A DNA stretch of 64,000 nt. It comes from Ctenosaura bakeri (lineage: Eukaryota > Chordata > Lepidosauria > Squamata > Iguanidae). Below the pieces are notes generated by a model, which saw only the letters and a program-made list of their open reading frames with translations, was not told where the DNA came from and did no database searches. A program made the translations under genes and the position numbers. Positions 33,949 to 42,042 of this stretch are shown piece by piece. Position 1 is the first letter of the stretch; each line of letters starts with the position of its first letter. The stretch spans positions 248,001 through 312,000 of the forward strand of contig CAOLHI010001844.1 in NCBI GenBank assembly GCA_948474755.1, in the 5' to 3' direction.

Positions 33949-34841
33949 CAAGGATGATAGGTATGTCTATCGTGCCCAGCACAATGAAGAGCTATAATAG
34001 AGTGGCTAGCAAATTCACCACCTTCCGTAAGTCCAAGGGGCTGTGGGACACCTGGTCAATTCCAGTGGACCACTTATTACAGTTTTGTGTCGCTCTTAAG
34101 CAGGCTGGCACTTCTCCTCTCTACATTAGGTCAAAAATGTCGGCTTTGGCCTTTTGGTCCAAGGCACGAGGTCTGGTGGATTATACAGGCGATTTTAGAA
34201 TACGTAAGTTCATTGAGGGTTGTGTCAGGCAGTGGGGAACAGTTCGCGACGGCAGGCAGCCGCTTTCACCAGATATTCTTAGAGGCTTGAGCGAGACATG
34301 GAGGTGTGTGTGTGCATCACCATATGAAGCTCTTTTATTCCATGCTGCGGCCCTCACGACATTCTTTGGGGCCTTACGAGTAAGTGAATTGGTGGTTCAG
34401 AGTAAAACCGACAGATCTGGCAGGGCTTTGGAATTCCGAGACCTGTCATGGGGAGAACGACAGTTCACTGTGGTTTTAAGGAGCTCTAAAACGGATCAGG
34501 CGAAAAGAGGCACTAGGGTGACCTTAAAGGAATGCAATGAGGCAGTACTGTGCCTGGTGAGGGCAATGAGAGCGTACATGGGTCACAGGGGATCCCTGGC
34601 GGGCCCACTTTTCTGTCACGCAGATACAACTCCTCTCACCAGATATCAATTTTGGACAGTTACCAAAAAGGCACTGCTACGTTTGGGTTTGCATGGAGTG
34701 AATTTTGGTACACACTCCTTTCGTATAGGGGCAGCCTCTACTGCGGCAGGCTTGGGCATGAAGGCTGAGGACATCAAGAGGATTGGTAGGTGGAAGTCCT
34801 CTGCGTTCCGGCGCTATGTCCGGCCTATTGAGTTACATTAA
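33924..34841 (+). CDS. Tyrosine recombinase (integrase) of the Ngaro-like element
   Basis: A 305-residue open frame of the expected length for a DIRS/Ngaro recombinase. The N-terminal half is helical with the SAM-like core-binding arrangement (MKSYNRVASKFTTF). The catalytic half shows every expected residue: Arg in GALRVSE (codon 34377), Lys in SSKTDQ (34488), His and Arg in THSFRIGAA (34713 and 34722), Trp in GRWKS (34791) and the Tyr nucleophile in FRRYVRP (34815). In the family it joins circular cDNA to the genome through a 3'-phosphotyrosine intermediate without duplicating the target. The frame overlaps the end of RNase H by 25 bp, and the TAA at 34839 precedes the hydrolase frame in the same phase. 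No damage is visible. Confidence 0.9.
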   Translation: MEPWRGEVTRMIGMSIVPSTMKSYNRVASKFTTFRKSKGLWDTWSIPVDHLLQFCVALKQAGTSPLYIRSKMSALAFWSKARGLVDYTGDFRIRKFIEGCVRQWGTVRDGRQPLSPDILRGLSETWRCVCASPYEALLFHAAALTTFFGALRVSELVVQSKTDRSGRALEFRDLSWGERQFTVVLRSSKTDQAKRGTRVTLKECNEAVLCLVRAMRAYMGHRGSLAGPLFCHADTTPLTRYQFWTVTKKALLRLGLHGVNFGTHSFRIGAASTAAGLGMKAEDIKRIGRWKSSAFRRYVRPIELH

Positions 34842-34860
34842 TACTTTGACTCTCTTACAG
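34839..34860 (+). promoter_or_regulatory. splice-acceptor-like site before the hydrolase frame
   Basis: TACTTTGACTCTCTTACAG is a pyrimidine tract ending in CAG at 34858-34860, placed between the recombinase stop and the hydrolase. Splicing here would put the hydrolase on an upstream exon in phase 1. Consensus-like donors that leave that phase exist at 33542 (GAG|GTAAGT) and 34204 (TAC|GTAAGT). This is an inference from motif and phase only. Confidence 0.3.
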
Positions 34861-34877
34861 ATCGACCTACTGCGGAA

Positions 34878-35459
34878 GTGAGGAAGCGGGTGCTGATCTG
34901 TGGCCACAGCTTCATTTTTTGGGCTGAACGGCAGGCTCGGAGTGGTCCTATGGGCTCGAACCTGGGTCTAGGTGATCGAGCATCCATATGTTGGTCCGGA
35001 AAAAGAGGCTTGCAGTGGCATGGATTGCTACCTTTGTTGTTCAAGGAGTGGAAAGCTCCTCCTCCGGATGTGCTGGTCATTCACCTGGGGGGTAATGACC
35101 TTGGATTACTGAAAGGAAAGGCCTTGGTGATTCAGGCCATCCAGGATATGCGGTTTATTCACGAGGCTTGGCCTCACACTCTTATTGCATGGTTGGCATT
35201 GGTGCAAAGAAGGACATGGGGTGGGGGTGCTGATCCCCGGCGTATCGAAAGAGCACGTCGGTTGGCAAACAGGGAGATTCGGGTCGCCTCGAGACAGGGC
35301 TTGGGTTATTATATCCCTCATGACGATATTATCTTTAGTAAAATGGAACTCTATTGGCGTGATGGGGTGCATTTATCACCGGAGGGCAATCAGATATTCC
35401 TACGGGATCTTCAAAAGGGGTTGGACTCGATTCTGAGGGGGTGGGGGGAAAAGGACTAA
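34878..35459 (+). CDS. SGNH (GDSL-type) hydrolase-like ORF of the Ngaro-like element
   Basis: About 190 residues, with the blocks of the SGNH hydrolase family in order: ICGHSF with Ser at codon 34908 (block I), a central Gly-rich KRGLQWHG segment (block II position), HLGGNDLG with Asn at 35094 (block III), and DGVHLSPEGN with Asp at 35361 and His at 35370 (block V). The frame is open. No ATG lies at its start: the frame continues upstream to the recombinase stop at 34839, and 34878 is only a GTG, so translation may depend on splicing, readthrough of TAA or reinitiation. Similar hydrolase ORFs are known in some Ngaro elements. Their substrate and role in transposition are not established, with an esterase activity on lipid or sugar acetyl groups being the generic family expectation. 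Confidence 0.8.
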   Translation: MRKRVLICGHSFIFWAERQARSGPMGSNLGLGDRASICWSGKRGLQWHGLLPLLFKEWKAPPPDVLVIHLGGNDLGLLKGKALVIQAIQDMRFIHEAWPHTLIAWLALVQRRTWGGGADPRRIERARRLANREIRVASRQGLGYYIPHDDIIFSKMELYWRDGVHLSPEGNQIFLRDLQKGLDSILRGWGEKD

Positions 35460-35846
35460 GCAGACGCTTGCCCTTATCCATGGCCGGCAGGGGGGGATTT
35501 AGGTTCGGCGTATACCTATGGCACCCCCCATTGTGGGGTGTAGGATAAATTATATCCTTGGGGAGAGCCCTGGGATCACCCCACTTGCTGTGCAGCGGGG
35601 GGTGGGCCTCGGGGCTTGCCTTCCAGAAAAGGGCTGGCCAAAGTCATCAGGCAACCTTAGAGGTCGGCTTTGGGGCCCGGTATTTCGCCCAACGGGCTAG
35701 GGGAGATGGTCGGGAGTGGCCTCTTGACCCTAGTCCGAGGATGCTGTATACCCCCCCCCGGTCTTTCCCCTCAGGTCTCTGCAAGTTCAAGTTCATGAGC
35801 AAGTTGAAATTAAGTTTAAGTTCAACCCTTGTTAAATAGGCATATT
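35460..35846 (+). other. 3' non-coding region of the Ngaro-like element
   Basis: G/C-rich, with several C and G homopolymer runs (for example 35751-35759). It shares GGGGGATTTAG with 30594-30604 of the 5' region, which may be a trace of the terminal repeat system or coincidence. Confidence 0.45.
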
Positions 35847-35852
35847 AATAAA
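35847..35852 (+). terminator. candidate polyadenylation signal of the Ngaro-like element
   Basis: AATAAA in CATATTAATAAATTGCC, about 390 bp after the hydrolase stop and just before the terminal hairpin. It is the only such signal between the last ORF and the presumed end. Confidence 0.5.
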
Positions 35853-35913
35853 TTGCCCTAGTTCAACCCAAGCTCTGTCTGTGGTCTCGTTATTTCGTGG
35901 GTTGGGCGGCAAT
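35853..35913 (+). repeat. terminal inverted motif at the 3' edge of the Ngaro-like element
   Basis: TTGCCC and CAACCCA on the left side are mirrored by TGGGTTG and GGCAA on the right, around a loop of about 27 bases. It lies where the element appears to give way to AT-rich flank. Confidence 0.45.
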
Positions 35914-35915
35914 TT

Positions 35916-37339
35916 GCTTTCTGTTCTTGTTTGGATTCTATCCAAAATGATACTGTTCACCACCATCTTTATTTCAAATTTATCTTATTGCTACTTGTCT
36001 TCCTCTTTTGTTGATTCTTCTAATCCTCAGTCTTCTTGTTTGACAATAGTGTGAACAACCCCAACTTCCATTACTTTTCTCTATTACATAGTTTTGGAAT
36101 GAAGCCAGCATTATTATGGGGATTATCAATATATATACTGTTGATTTGGGAACTGGGAAAGTACAAAAGAATACAATGGCATCAATGATATATAGCATTT
36201 TATGTCTTTGGCTTTTGAATATTTGAAGATTTGCTCCAGATGAGATTTTGTAATACATTTCATAGTGTAAATCATATGCTAACCTGCATATTTTTGTACA
36301 TATTGTTACAACTTGTTTGTAGTCAGAGAGGAAATACTAATTTTTAGATGTCAAGGAAGATTATAGCATCCAAAAAAGACTCTTAGTGCCAAAAAAGGAT
36401 TTTACATTAGTTTCCCACAGAACTAACTTAATCAAATATGCCTGTGTGATGGTTGTTAAATCCAAATGAAATATCGTAGCAGTTGTTCTTTGTGGATCTA
36501 ATGCTTTCTGCTAAGTCACTTACTGTTCTCTTTCAAGCAATTTTGTCCATGAACAATGTACATAACAGTTAACAATGTTGTCAGTTTCTAGAATTTCAGA
36601 GCACCCAGTTTGTATCTATCCTTTGGATTAAATATTATATCATCCAAATGCAGCTAGCCCATAAATCATCAACTATATGGTAGAAAGACAAAAGCAGGGA
36701 AAATAAATCTGAGAAGTAGGGTGACAGATGGTTAGGAGAAAAAAAAATCTTGTGTACAAAAGGTAAAACCAAGTGACAGAGCAAGCAAAAAGAACACGAA
36801 AACATCAGTATGAAGTATCTCAGGTTGATGATCTGCTTCATATCCTACAGGCTGTGCACAGTGCTTGGAAGTCATGCATTAAAATTAACATCATTTCTCA
36901 TTAGTCAAGGCTTTTTTGAGTAATGAGGGCAATTTTTTTTTAAAGCCTGGCAAAATTACTGATCATGTTTTGGCATTTGTGTAGATGCAGAATACAAAGG
37001 AGAAAGGAATGGGGAGAAGGAAAAAAAGACATGTGGCAATATCTTTAAAACTAACTGGTTTTTATTTTCACTTGAGCTTTCATGGATATAAAACCACTTC
37101 TTTGGATGCAGTATTGACTGGTATTAAGGCCTGAGGTATAAAGTATATTTACACAGTTGTGGGTATGGGATAGAATGTAATAGTATCCAAAAAGATTCAA
37201 ATTATGATCCTTGCCCTGAATTTTCAAAGGACTGAATAAGATGATTCAGGTCTTTCAGATCTTTACAGTGGTCAGTTTGTGTCAATGTATGAAAGATGTG
37301 TAATGTTACTTATTGTCTTTTCCTGGTAAATCCAAGGTA
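35916..37339. other. unassigned AT-rich sequence
   Basis: No gene or known element is recognised after the Ngaro-like unit. Open frames are under 95 codons and without domains. Confidence 0.5.
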
Positions 37340-37354
37340 ACAAGGAAATGTTCT

Positions 37355-37576
37355 GTCTGTTCTTGTGGGTTTTTCAGGCTTTGAGACCATGTTCTGGTTG
37401 TATTTTCTCCTGACATTTTGCCTGCATCTGTGGCTGGCATCTTCAGATGAATTCCTCTGAAGATGCAAGCCACAGATGCAGGTGAAACGTCAGGAGAAAA
37501 TACAACCAGAACACGGTCTCAAAGCCTGAAAAACCCACAAGACCAATGGATTCTGGCCATGAAAGCCTTCAACGCT
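37355..37576. mobile_element. hairpin element with about 15-bp target-site duplication
   Basis: Left arm GTGGGTTTTTCAGGCTTTGA...CATCTGTGGCTGGCATCTTC and right arm GAAGATGCAAGCCACAGATG...TCAAAGCCTGAAAAACCCAC are nearly perfect inverted repeats, followed by a non-paired end (CAATGGATTCTGGCCATGAA). ACAAGGAAATGTTCT (37340-37354) and ACAAGGAAACATTCT (37577-37591) flank it. The unpaired end and long duplication resemble LINE-mobilised elements more than a classical MITE. Confidence 0.7.
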
Positions 37577-37591
37577 ACAAGGAAACATTCT

Positions 37592-38454
37592 ATTTTTTTT
37601 TTTTAATAACTATAAAACAGGAGTCCTGTATCACTCAAACCAGTAAAGCACCCAATTTCCTATTTCTCTGACCAAAATACCACATTTTATTCAGCAACAC
37701 TTTCTATCCACTCCAGGATGTTTGGCTGGCAGCTGGCTGCCCTTTCAGGAGTGGTTAGATTGCTGATTTACTCTAAAGTTAGCCATTCCAGCGGGGCCAG
37801 CTGCCAGCCACACTCTAACACTTACTTAAGTAAGGAATCATGGATCTGAACTGGAGAAGTTGTACCTTGTTTCAGATCTTTCTTTCTTTCTTTCTTAAAA
37901 GAAGACAGATAAACACTGTCATCCATCATCTTCTATTCTTAAAGTAAGTGCAAAGGAGTAATGTAACTGGCAAACTAATGAGCAATGTCACACATTTATG
38001 TCAACATTAATGGGTTTTCTCTTTGGGCTCTTTAACAGATGATCTTTAAAAAATTACTTTTAAAAAATAATGTTCCACCAAGCTCAGACAATGCAATACC
38101 TGTTCCTCCTTTCCTCCATATACAAGACGAATTCTAGGATTACTCATAGGACAGTTTATCAATGATATTAGATCAAATTACATTGCTATCCATTTTTCTC
38201 CCTGTTTTACTTTGTCCCCCTTTTCCTCCCAACATTGTTTCTAGGTTTCTCCCATGGCAATCATCTTACAGTTCAAATTCAGTTCTTGTTTTGTTGGCTT
38301 TTCCATTCCCTTCTTCTTGATTGCCTAATTCATGCAACTCAGCAAACTACTACCAGTGGAACACTTTATAGAAGTGGCATGTGGTGGCTCCCAAAATAGC
38401 GGGATTGTGAATCTTGTATACCCCCTTTAAAATTCAAACTAAAACTTCAGATTT
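37592..38454. other. unassigned sequence
   Basis: Contains a short TTTC microsatellite at 37881-37896. A pair GGCTGGCAGCTGGCTGCC and GGGGCCAGCTGCCAGCCA (37730-37810) forms a small inverted repeat, perhaps another old MITE. No gene is recognised. Confidence 0.45.
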
Positions 38455-38652
38455 TCTCCATGGTGGCTGGTGGCTCCCATGCTGATGGGATGGTCAGTTT
38501 ATTCCAAGTGTAGTCTGAACTTTAAAGGAGCTATCTAACATACTGAATTTATTCTATAGGTAGGGTTCAGCACCGTCAGGGCTTCCTTTAAAGTTTGGAA
38601 TAAAACACAGACCTGACTCACCATTCCATCAACATGGAACCCATCAGCTGCC
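38455..38652 (+). mobile_element. MITE family C, copy 2
   Basis: The outer arms ATGGTGGCTGGTGGCTCCCATG and CCATCAACATGGAACCCATCAGCTGCCAT, plus inner arms AACTTTAAAGGAGC and TCCTTTAAAGTTTGG, match the copy at 26733-26922. Confidence 0.7.
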
Positions 38653-38689
38653 ATTGCCTTAGAACTGTCATTCTTTGCTAATTTCATTC

Positions 38690-39125
38690 TTGAAGGAAAC
38701 AACTAGTAATTTTAGCAATTTTTTTCATGTGTGAAAGTTTTTGAATACTGCACAGTTTTCAAAGACCATTTGTGGCTTGGGATATAATCTGTGCAAAACT
38801 CACATGCAGCTTTTTTTCATGGAAAACAATATTTTTGTGCTGAGAAATATTTCTGCACAGAAATATTGTTTTGAGGACTTATTCTGTGCAAAGCACATAT
38901 GCATTTTTTTCTTTTCCAGAGGAAACATTTTCAATATAAGAAACAACATTTTATACATAGAAAATGCTGTTGGCTCTGCAAAAAATTAAAGGTGCAAGTT
39001 TGTGTAGAGTCCCTAACTGCAAAGACCTTCTTGTCATTCCAGGAACAGCCTCATGAGGCTTTCCTGATACTCAAGAAACACTTTGTTGGACATTTTCCCC
39101 AATATTTACAAGTATTCTGTCCATC
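38690..39125 (+). repeat. nested-palindrome repeat family G, copy 1
   Basis: It opens with GGAAACAACTAGTAATTTTAGCAATTTT and GTGAAAGTTTTTGAA, runs through many short palindromes built on TTTCTGCACAGAAA, and closes with CCTGATACTCAAGAAAC and AATATTTACAAGTATTCTGTCCAT. Four other copies share this order. The frames of 82-93 codons in it are not genes. Confidence 0.7.
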
Positions 39126-39383
39126 TTATCTTATAGAAATACACAGTGCTTGTGCCATGACTCATCCAGTGAGACTGTAAAGCTTTCTGGCTTGATGACT
39201 AGTGGCATGGGGTAACAATGAGTCTGAGCAGCAACTAAGAGGGTCTGGTTGAATGAAGATGTCTGACCAGGACTTATAACCTATTGTATGTAAATATGAA
39301 GACCTGAAGCTGAGTAATGCAAAAAGCTGATATATCAAGATGAAACAGAGAGAGGGAGGCAGTTTGAACACAAGAATACAAAA

Positions 39384-39946
39384 TAAGGATGGAAAGAATA
39401 TTTTAAAACATTCAATAAAATGATTGAAAAACCTGTTTTCAAGTGCTGAAAAACCTTGATGAGAATAATTCTGGACTGATGAAAATCTGTGTAGTTTGGG
39501 GCTTATTCTATATAAAATTCACACAATTCATGATTGTTTTGCCGAGAAAACAGCATTTTCTGCATGGAAAATAATATTTTAATGTAGAAATATTAATTCC
39601 TGTCTAGAAAATTTTGCTTTCGGTGAAGAAAAAAAGCTGTAATTATGGATTTATTCTGTGTAAAATTAATGCATGACTAATTGCATAGAAAACAGCATTT
39701 TCTGTGCAAAAACCCAACATTTTATGCATGGAAATCAATATTTCTGCATTGAAATATTATTTTCCTTGCAGAAAATACTGTTTCCTGCATAGAATATGCT
39801 TTTTTCTCTGCAGAACAATCATGTGAAAATTTTGTGCAGAATAGGTCCCAAATTGTGACTAGCCTTGAAAACTACATAGCTTTTTAAAGACTTTTTAAGA
39901 CTTTCTCACAGTGGGAGGAAAATTGCTGAAATTTCTCCTTTGAGAA
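39384..39946 (-). repeat. nested-palindrome repeat family G, copy 2 (minus)
   Basis: The same landmarks occur in reverse order: it begins GGATGGAAAGAATATT and ends CAGTGGGAGGAAAATTGCTGAAATTTCTCC. It lies about 260 bp from copy 1 in opposite orientation, and its interior has more palindrome units. Confidence 0.7.
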
Positions 39947-41512
39947 GCAACACGACAAGAATGCAGAAATGTTCCAATATGTGTAGATATCTCAGCCTTC
40001 CCTTAGTGCTTGTTATTATGCCTGGAGTATGTTGCCCATTTTGATTTGTTTTAAAAGAAAAGCTATAACCCTAACCAGTGGATACTTTGCTGTTTGGTGA
40101 GATGGGGGGGCATATAATATAAAGCATGGAAGAAATGATCAGTGATGAGGGCATGCTTGCTTTGTTAGCTTAGAGGAGAAAGAAAAGGAATGCACGTACA
40201 TTAAGACAACTCACTGTTTTCTTTATGTTCTCATTTAATGTCTTTACACTTTCCGTGCATTGACTTTGAAAAGGCAATTCTGAGGCTCACTATACTCTTA
40301 ATATTTATGCAGTTCAAAGTAAATTCCCATTTAACTTAGTGTCAATATGCTCAGATCTTCTGTTTGAACTGGATATTGGTATAGCATAACAGCAAAAGAA
40401 TGAATTCTGAGAAACCTGGTAAAAAGTCTGCAAGAAACACACGTAAGGGAAGAGTGCACAAAATGGAGAAGTACAAACATTATATGGTCATTCATACACT
40501 ATGAACTAAGAGCAACCCTAAAAAGAAATGAGAGCAATATTAAACTGGGAGAACTCAGAAGAGTTATACATCCACTTGTTCATGTCTTCATCTAATATAC
40601 TTTGCCTTATTGGGGCCAATGATATAAAAATGAAGGTGAAAGTGAAAGTTATAACTAATGACTTTGCCATTTTCCTCTGCTGTATTTGCGTGTCCAGACA
40701 GCTTGCTGTCTCCCACCTAAATTAACTATACTGCATAAAAGTTTGGCATATCAAGTACTTGATTCTGTGTCAAAATCTTTCTGGATGTTAGGAAAAAATA
40801 TACTCCATATCCCAAACTGGCTGTCTGTTTTGGCTGTTTTTCTTCCCTTCTTCTTACTCTCCTTCTGCATGCGAAAGGTCACTGCCCATTCTCAAATTCT
40901 ATTTCTGGTGGTAGATCAATGAAAAAGTATGTAATGTCTGGTTATAGATATGAATGAATCCATATCATTTATAGGGAACCTTCTTTCTGTTGTCCAATAG
41001 GTGTAATATATTTAGTGCTGTATGAATAGGACTAACTCATTCTCTTTCTTTATGCTTTTTTCTTTTTTATGCCATTCACTACTCGCAATCTGTCTCTTTA
41101 GAACTTCCTTCTCTCTGTCTCCCTTTCTAACACCCCTTTCTCCTCCCACTCTTCTTTCTCTAGTGGGCTCCCATAAACTGATCACTTGATGAGTACACGG
41201 TAGGCTGCAAGATTCCTATATCAAAAGGCTAACGTATTTGGCATAATAGGTCTGAAGTGGTTCAGTGTATCATTTTGAGATCTTTCTGTGAATTGAGAGC
41301 ATTTTTTTTTTTTTTTGTATAAAAACTTCACTTCAAGAAGTTTGCAAAAAAGTAGATTTCCATCATGCACATGGAAGGTTACAAACTTTTCCTGGAACAT
41401 GGTATGAAGACTGAAGCAAAAAGAACATCCTCTCTTCAAGTACATTGCCACATTCTCACCCTTTAACTTTCTGATGTTCTAGGAGGATCGCTCCAGTGGA
41501 ACAAATTGCCAA
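39947..41512. other. unassigned sequence
   Basis: A fossil fragment of the ATTCCCATTTAACTTAGTG type is near 40280-40335. A pyrimidine-rich tract runs from about 41035 to 41160. No gene is recognised. Confidence 0.5.
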
Positions 41513-42042
41513 GGCCCTTTCTGCACGAGACGAGTGAATCGCTCTGTGCTGTTACTTACTGGCTCTTCTTGGGTCTGAAGTAACGCCGACTTTCCCTTGA
41601 GCCCTTCCACAGGGCTCCTCCATTAGTGCAGGGCAAACCAGAGCAGTGTGAAGTCTGTAGATCTGCACTGCTCCAGCTCAAAATGGCGGCTTCCTGTGGC
41701 TTCTGGCTCAAAATAGCGGCTTCCAGTGTCTTCATGGGAGTGGAACAACCACTGACACTGGCCATGCCCACAGCCCGCCCTCCACTGATTGCAGGCTCGC
41801 ATCGGTGTGAGCCTGCGCATTTGCACAGGTAAGTAGGAACACAATGGCGCATTCCAGAAAATGTAAAGACCTGATTTTTCTGGTCTTTACTTAGCACGCT
41901 GAAGGACCATTTGGGGGCAGGTTGGATCAGACTAAGGTGCGGAACTAAGTTAAATAGTCCACACCTAGTCTGATCCAAGGTGCGGACGACCTCTGCACCA
42001 GGACGCCCTGGCCCGTTTTAACTGCCTCATGCAGAAAGGGCC
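41513..42042 (-). mobile_element. MITE family B, copy 3
   Basis: Termini GGCCCTTTCTGCA and TGCAGAAAGGGCC are a perfect 13-bp inverted repeat. The interior follows the reverse family B order (GTTACTTACTGG, TCTTTACTTAGCACGCT, GGACGCCCTGGCCCG). It contains a local duplication AAAATGGCGGCTTCCTGTGG / AAAATAGCGGCTTCCAGTGT. The 140-codon minus frame is a by-product. Confidence 0.75.

Larger units (their letters stand above)
30104..35915 (+). mobile_element. Ngaro-like (DIRS-type) tyrosine-recombinase retrotransposon with SGNH hydrolase ORF
   Basis: A single unit with, in order, a CpG-rich 5' region (30140-30600), gag (31078-32372), RT-RNase H (32188-33948), tyrosine recombinase (33924-34841), SGNH hydrolase (to 35459), then a 3' region with AATAAA and a hairpin. 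Genes overlap or abut, and all read on the plus strand. DIRS-type elements use a tyrosine recombinase and circular intermediates. Absence of a methyltransferase domain and presence of a hydrolase ORF point to the Ngaro group (family knowledge). The termini are not resolved: I could not identify the split direct repeats expected for Ngaro by eye, so both outer coordinates are estimates. There are no long flanking duplications, as expected for recombinase-mediated insertion. Confidence 0.85.

Noticed and set aside
33849..34000. A DIRS1-type adenine methyltransferase domain between RNase H and recombinase
   Set aside because: RNase H and recombinase frames overlap by 25 bp, leaving no room for such a domain.
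33945..34860. Splicing from GAG|GTAACA at the end of RNase H to the acceptor at 34860, fusing pol to hydrolase
   Set aside because: The donor leaves the wrong phase, so the hydrolase would be read out of frame.
38690..39946. Regularly repeated short palindromes resembling a CRISPR array
   Set aside because: The repeats vary in sequence and spacing, there are no unique uniform spacers, and the context is a vertebrate genome with dispersed copies.
41829..41836. GTAAGT donor-like site in CAGGTAAGTAGG
   Set aside because: It lies in a MITE with no matching acceptor-bounded open segment.
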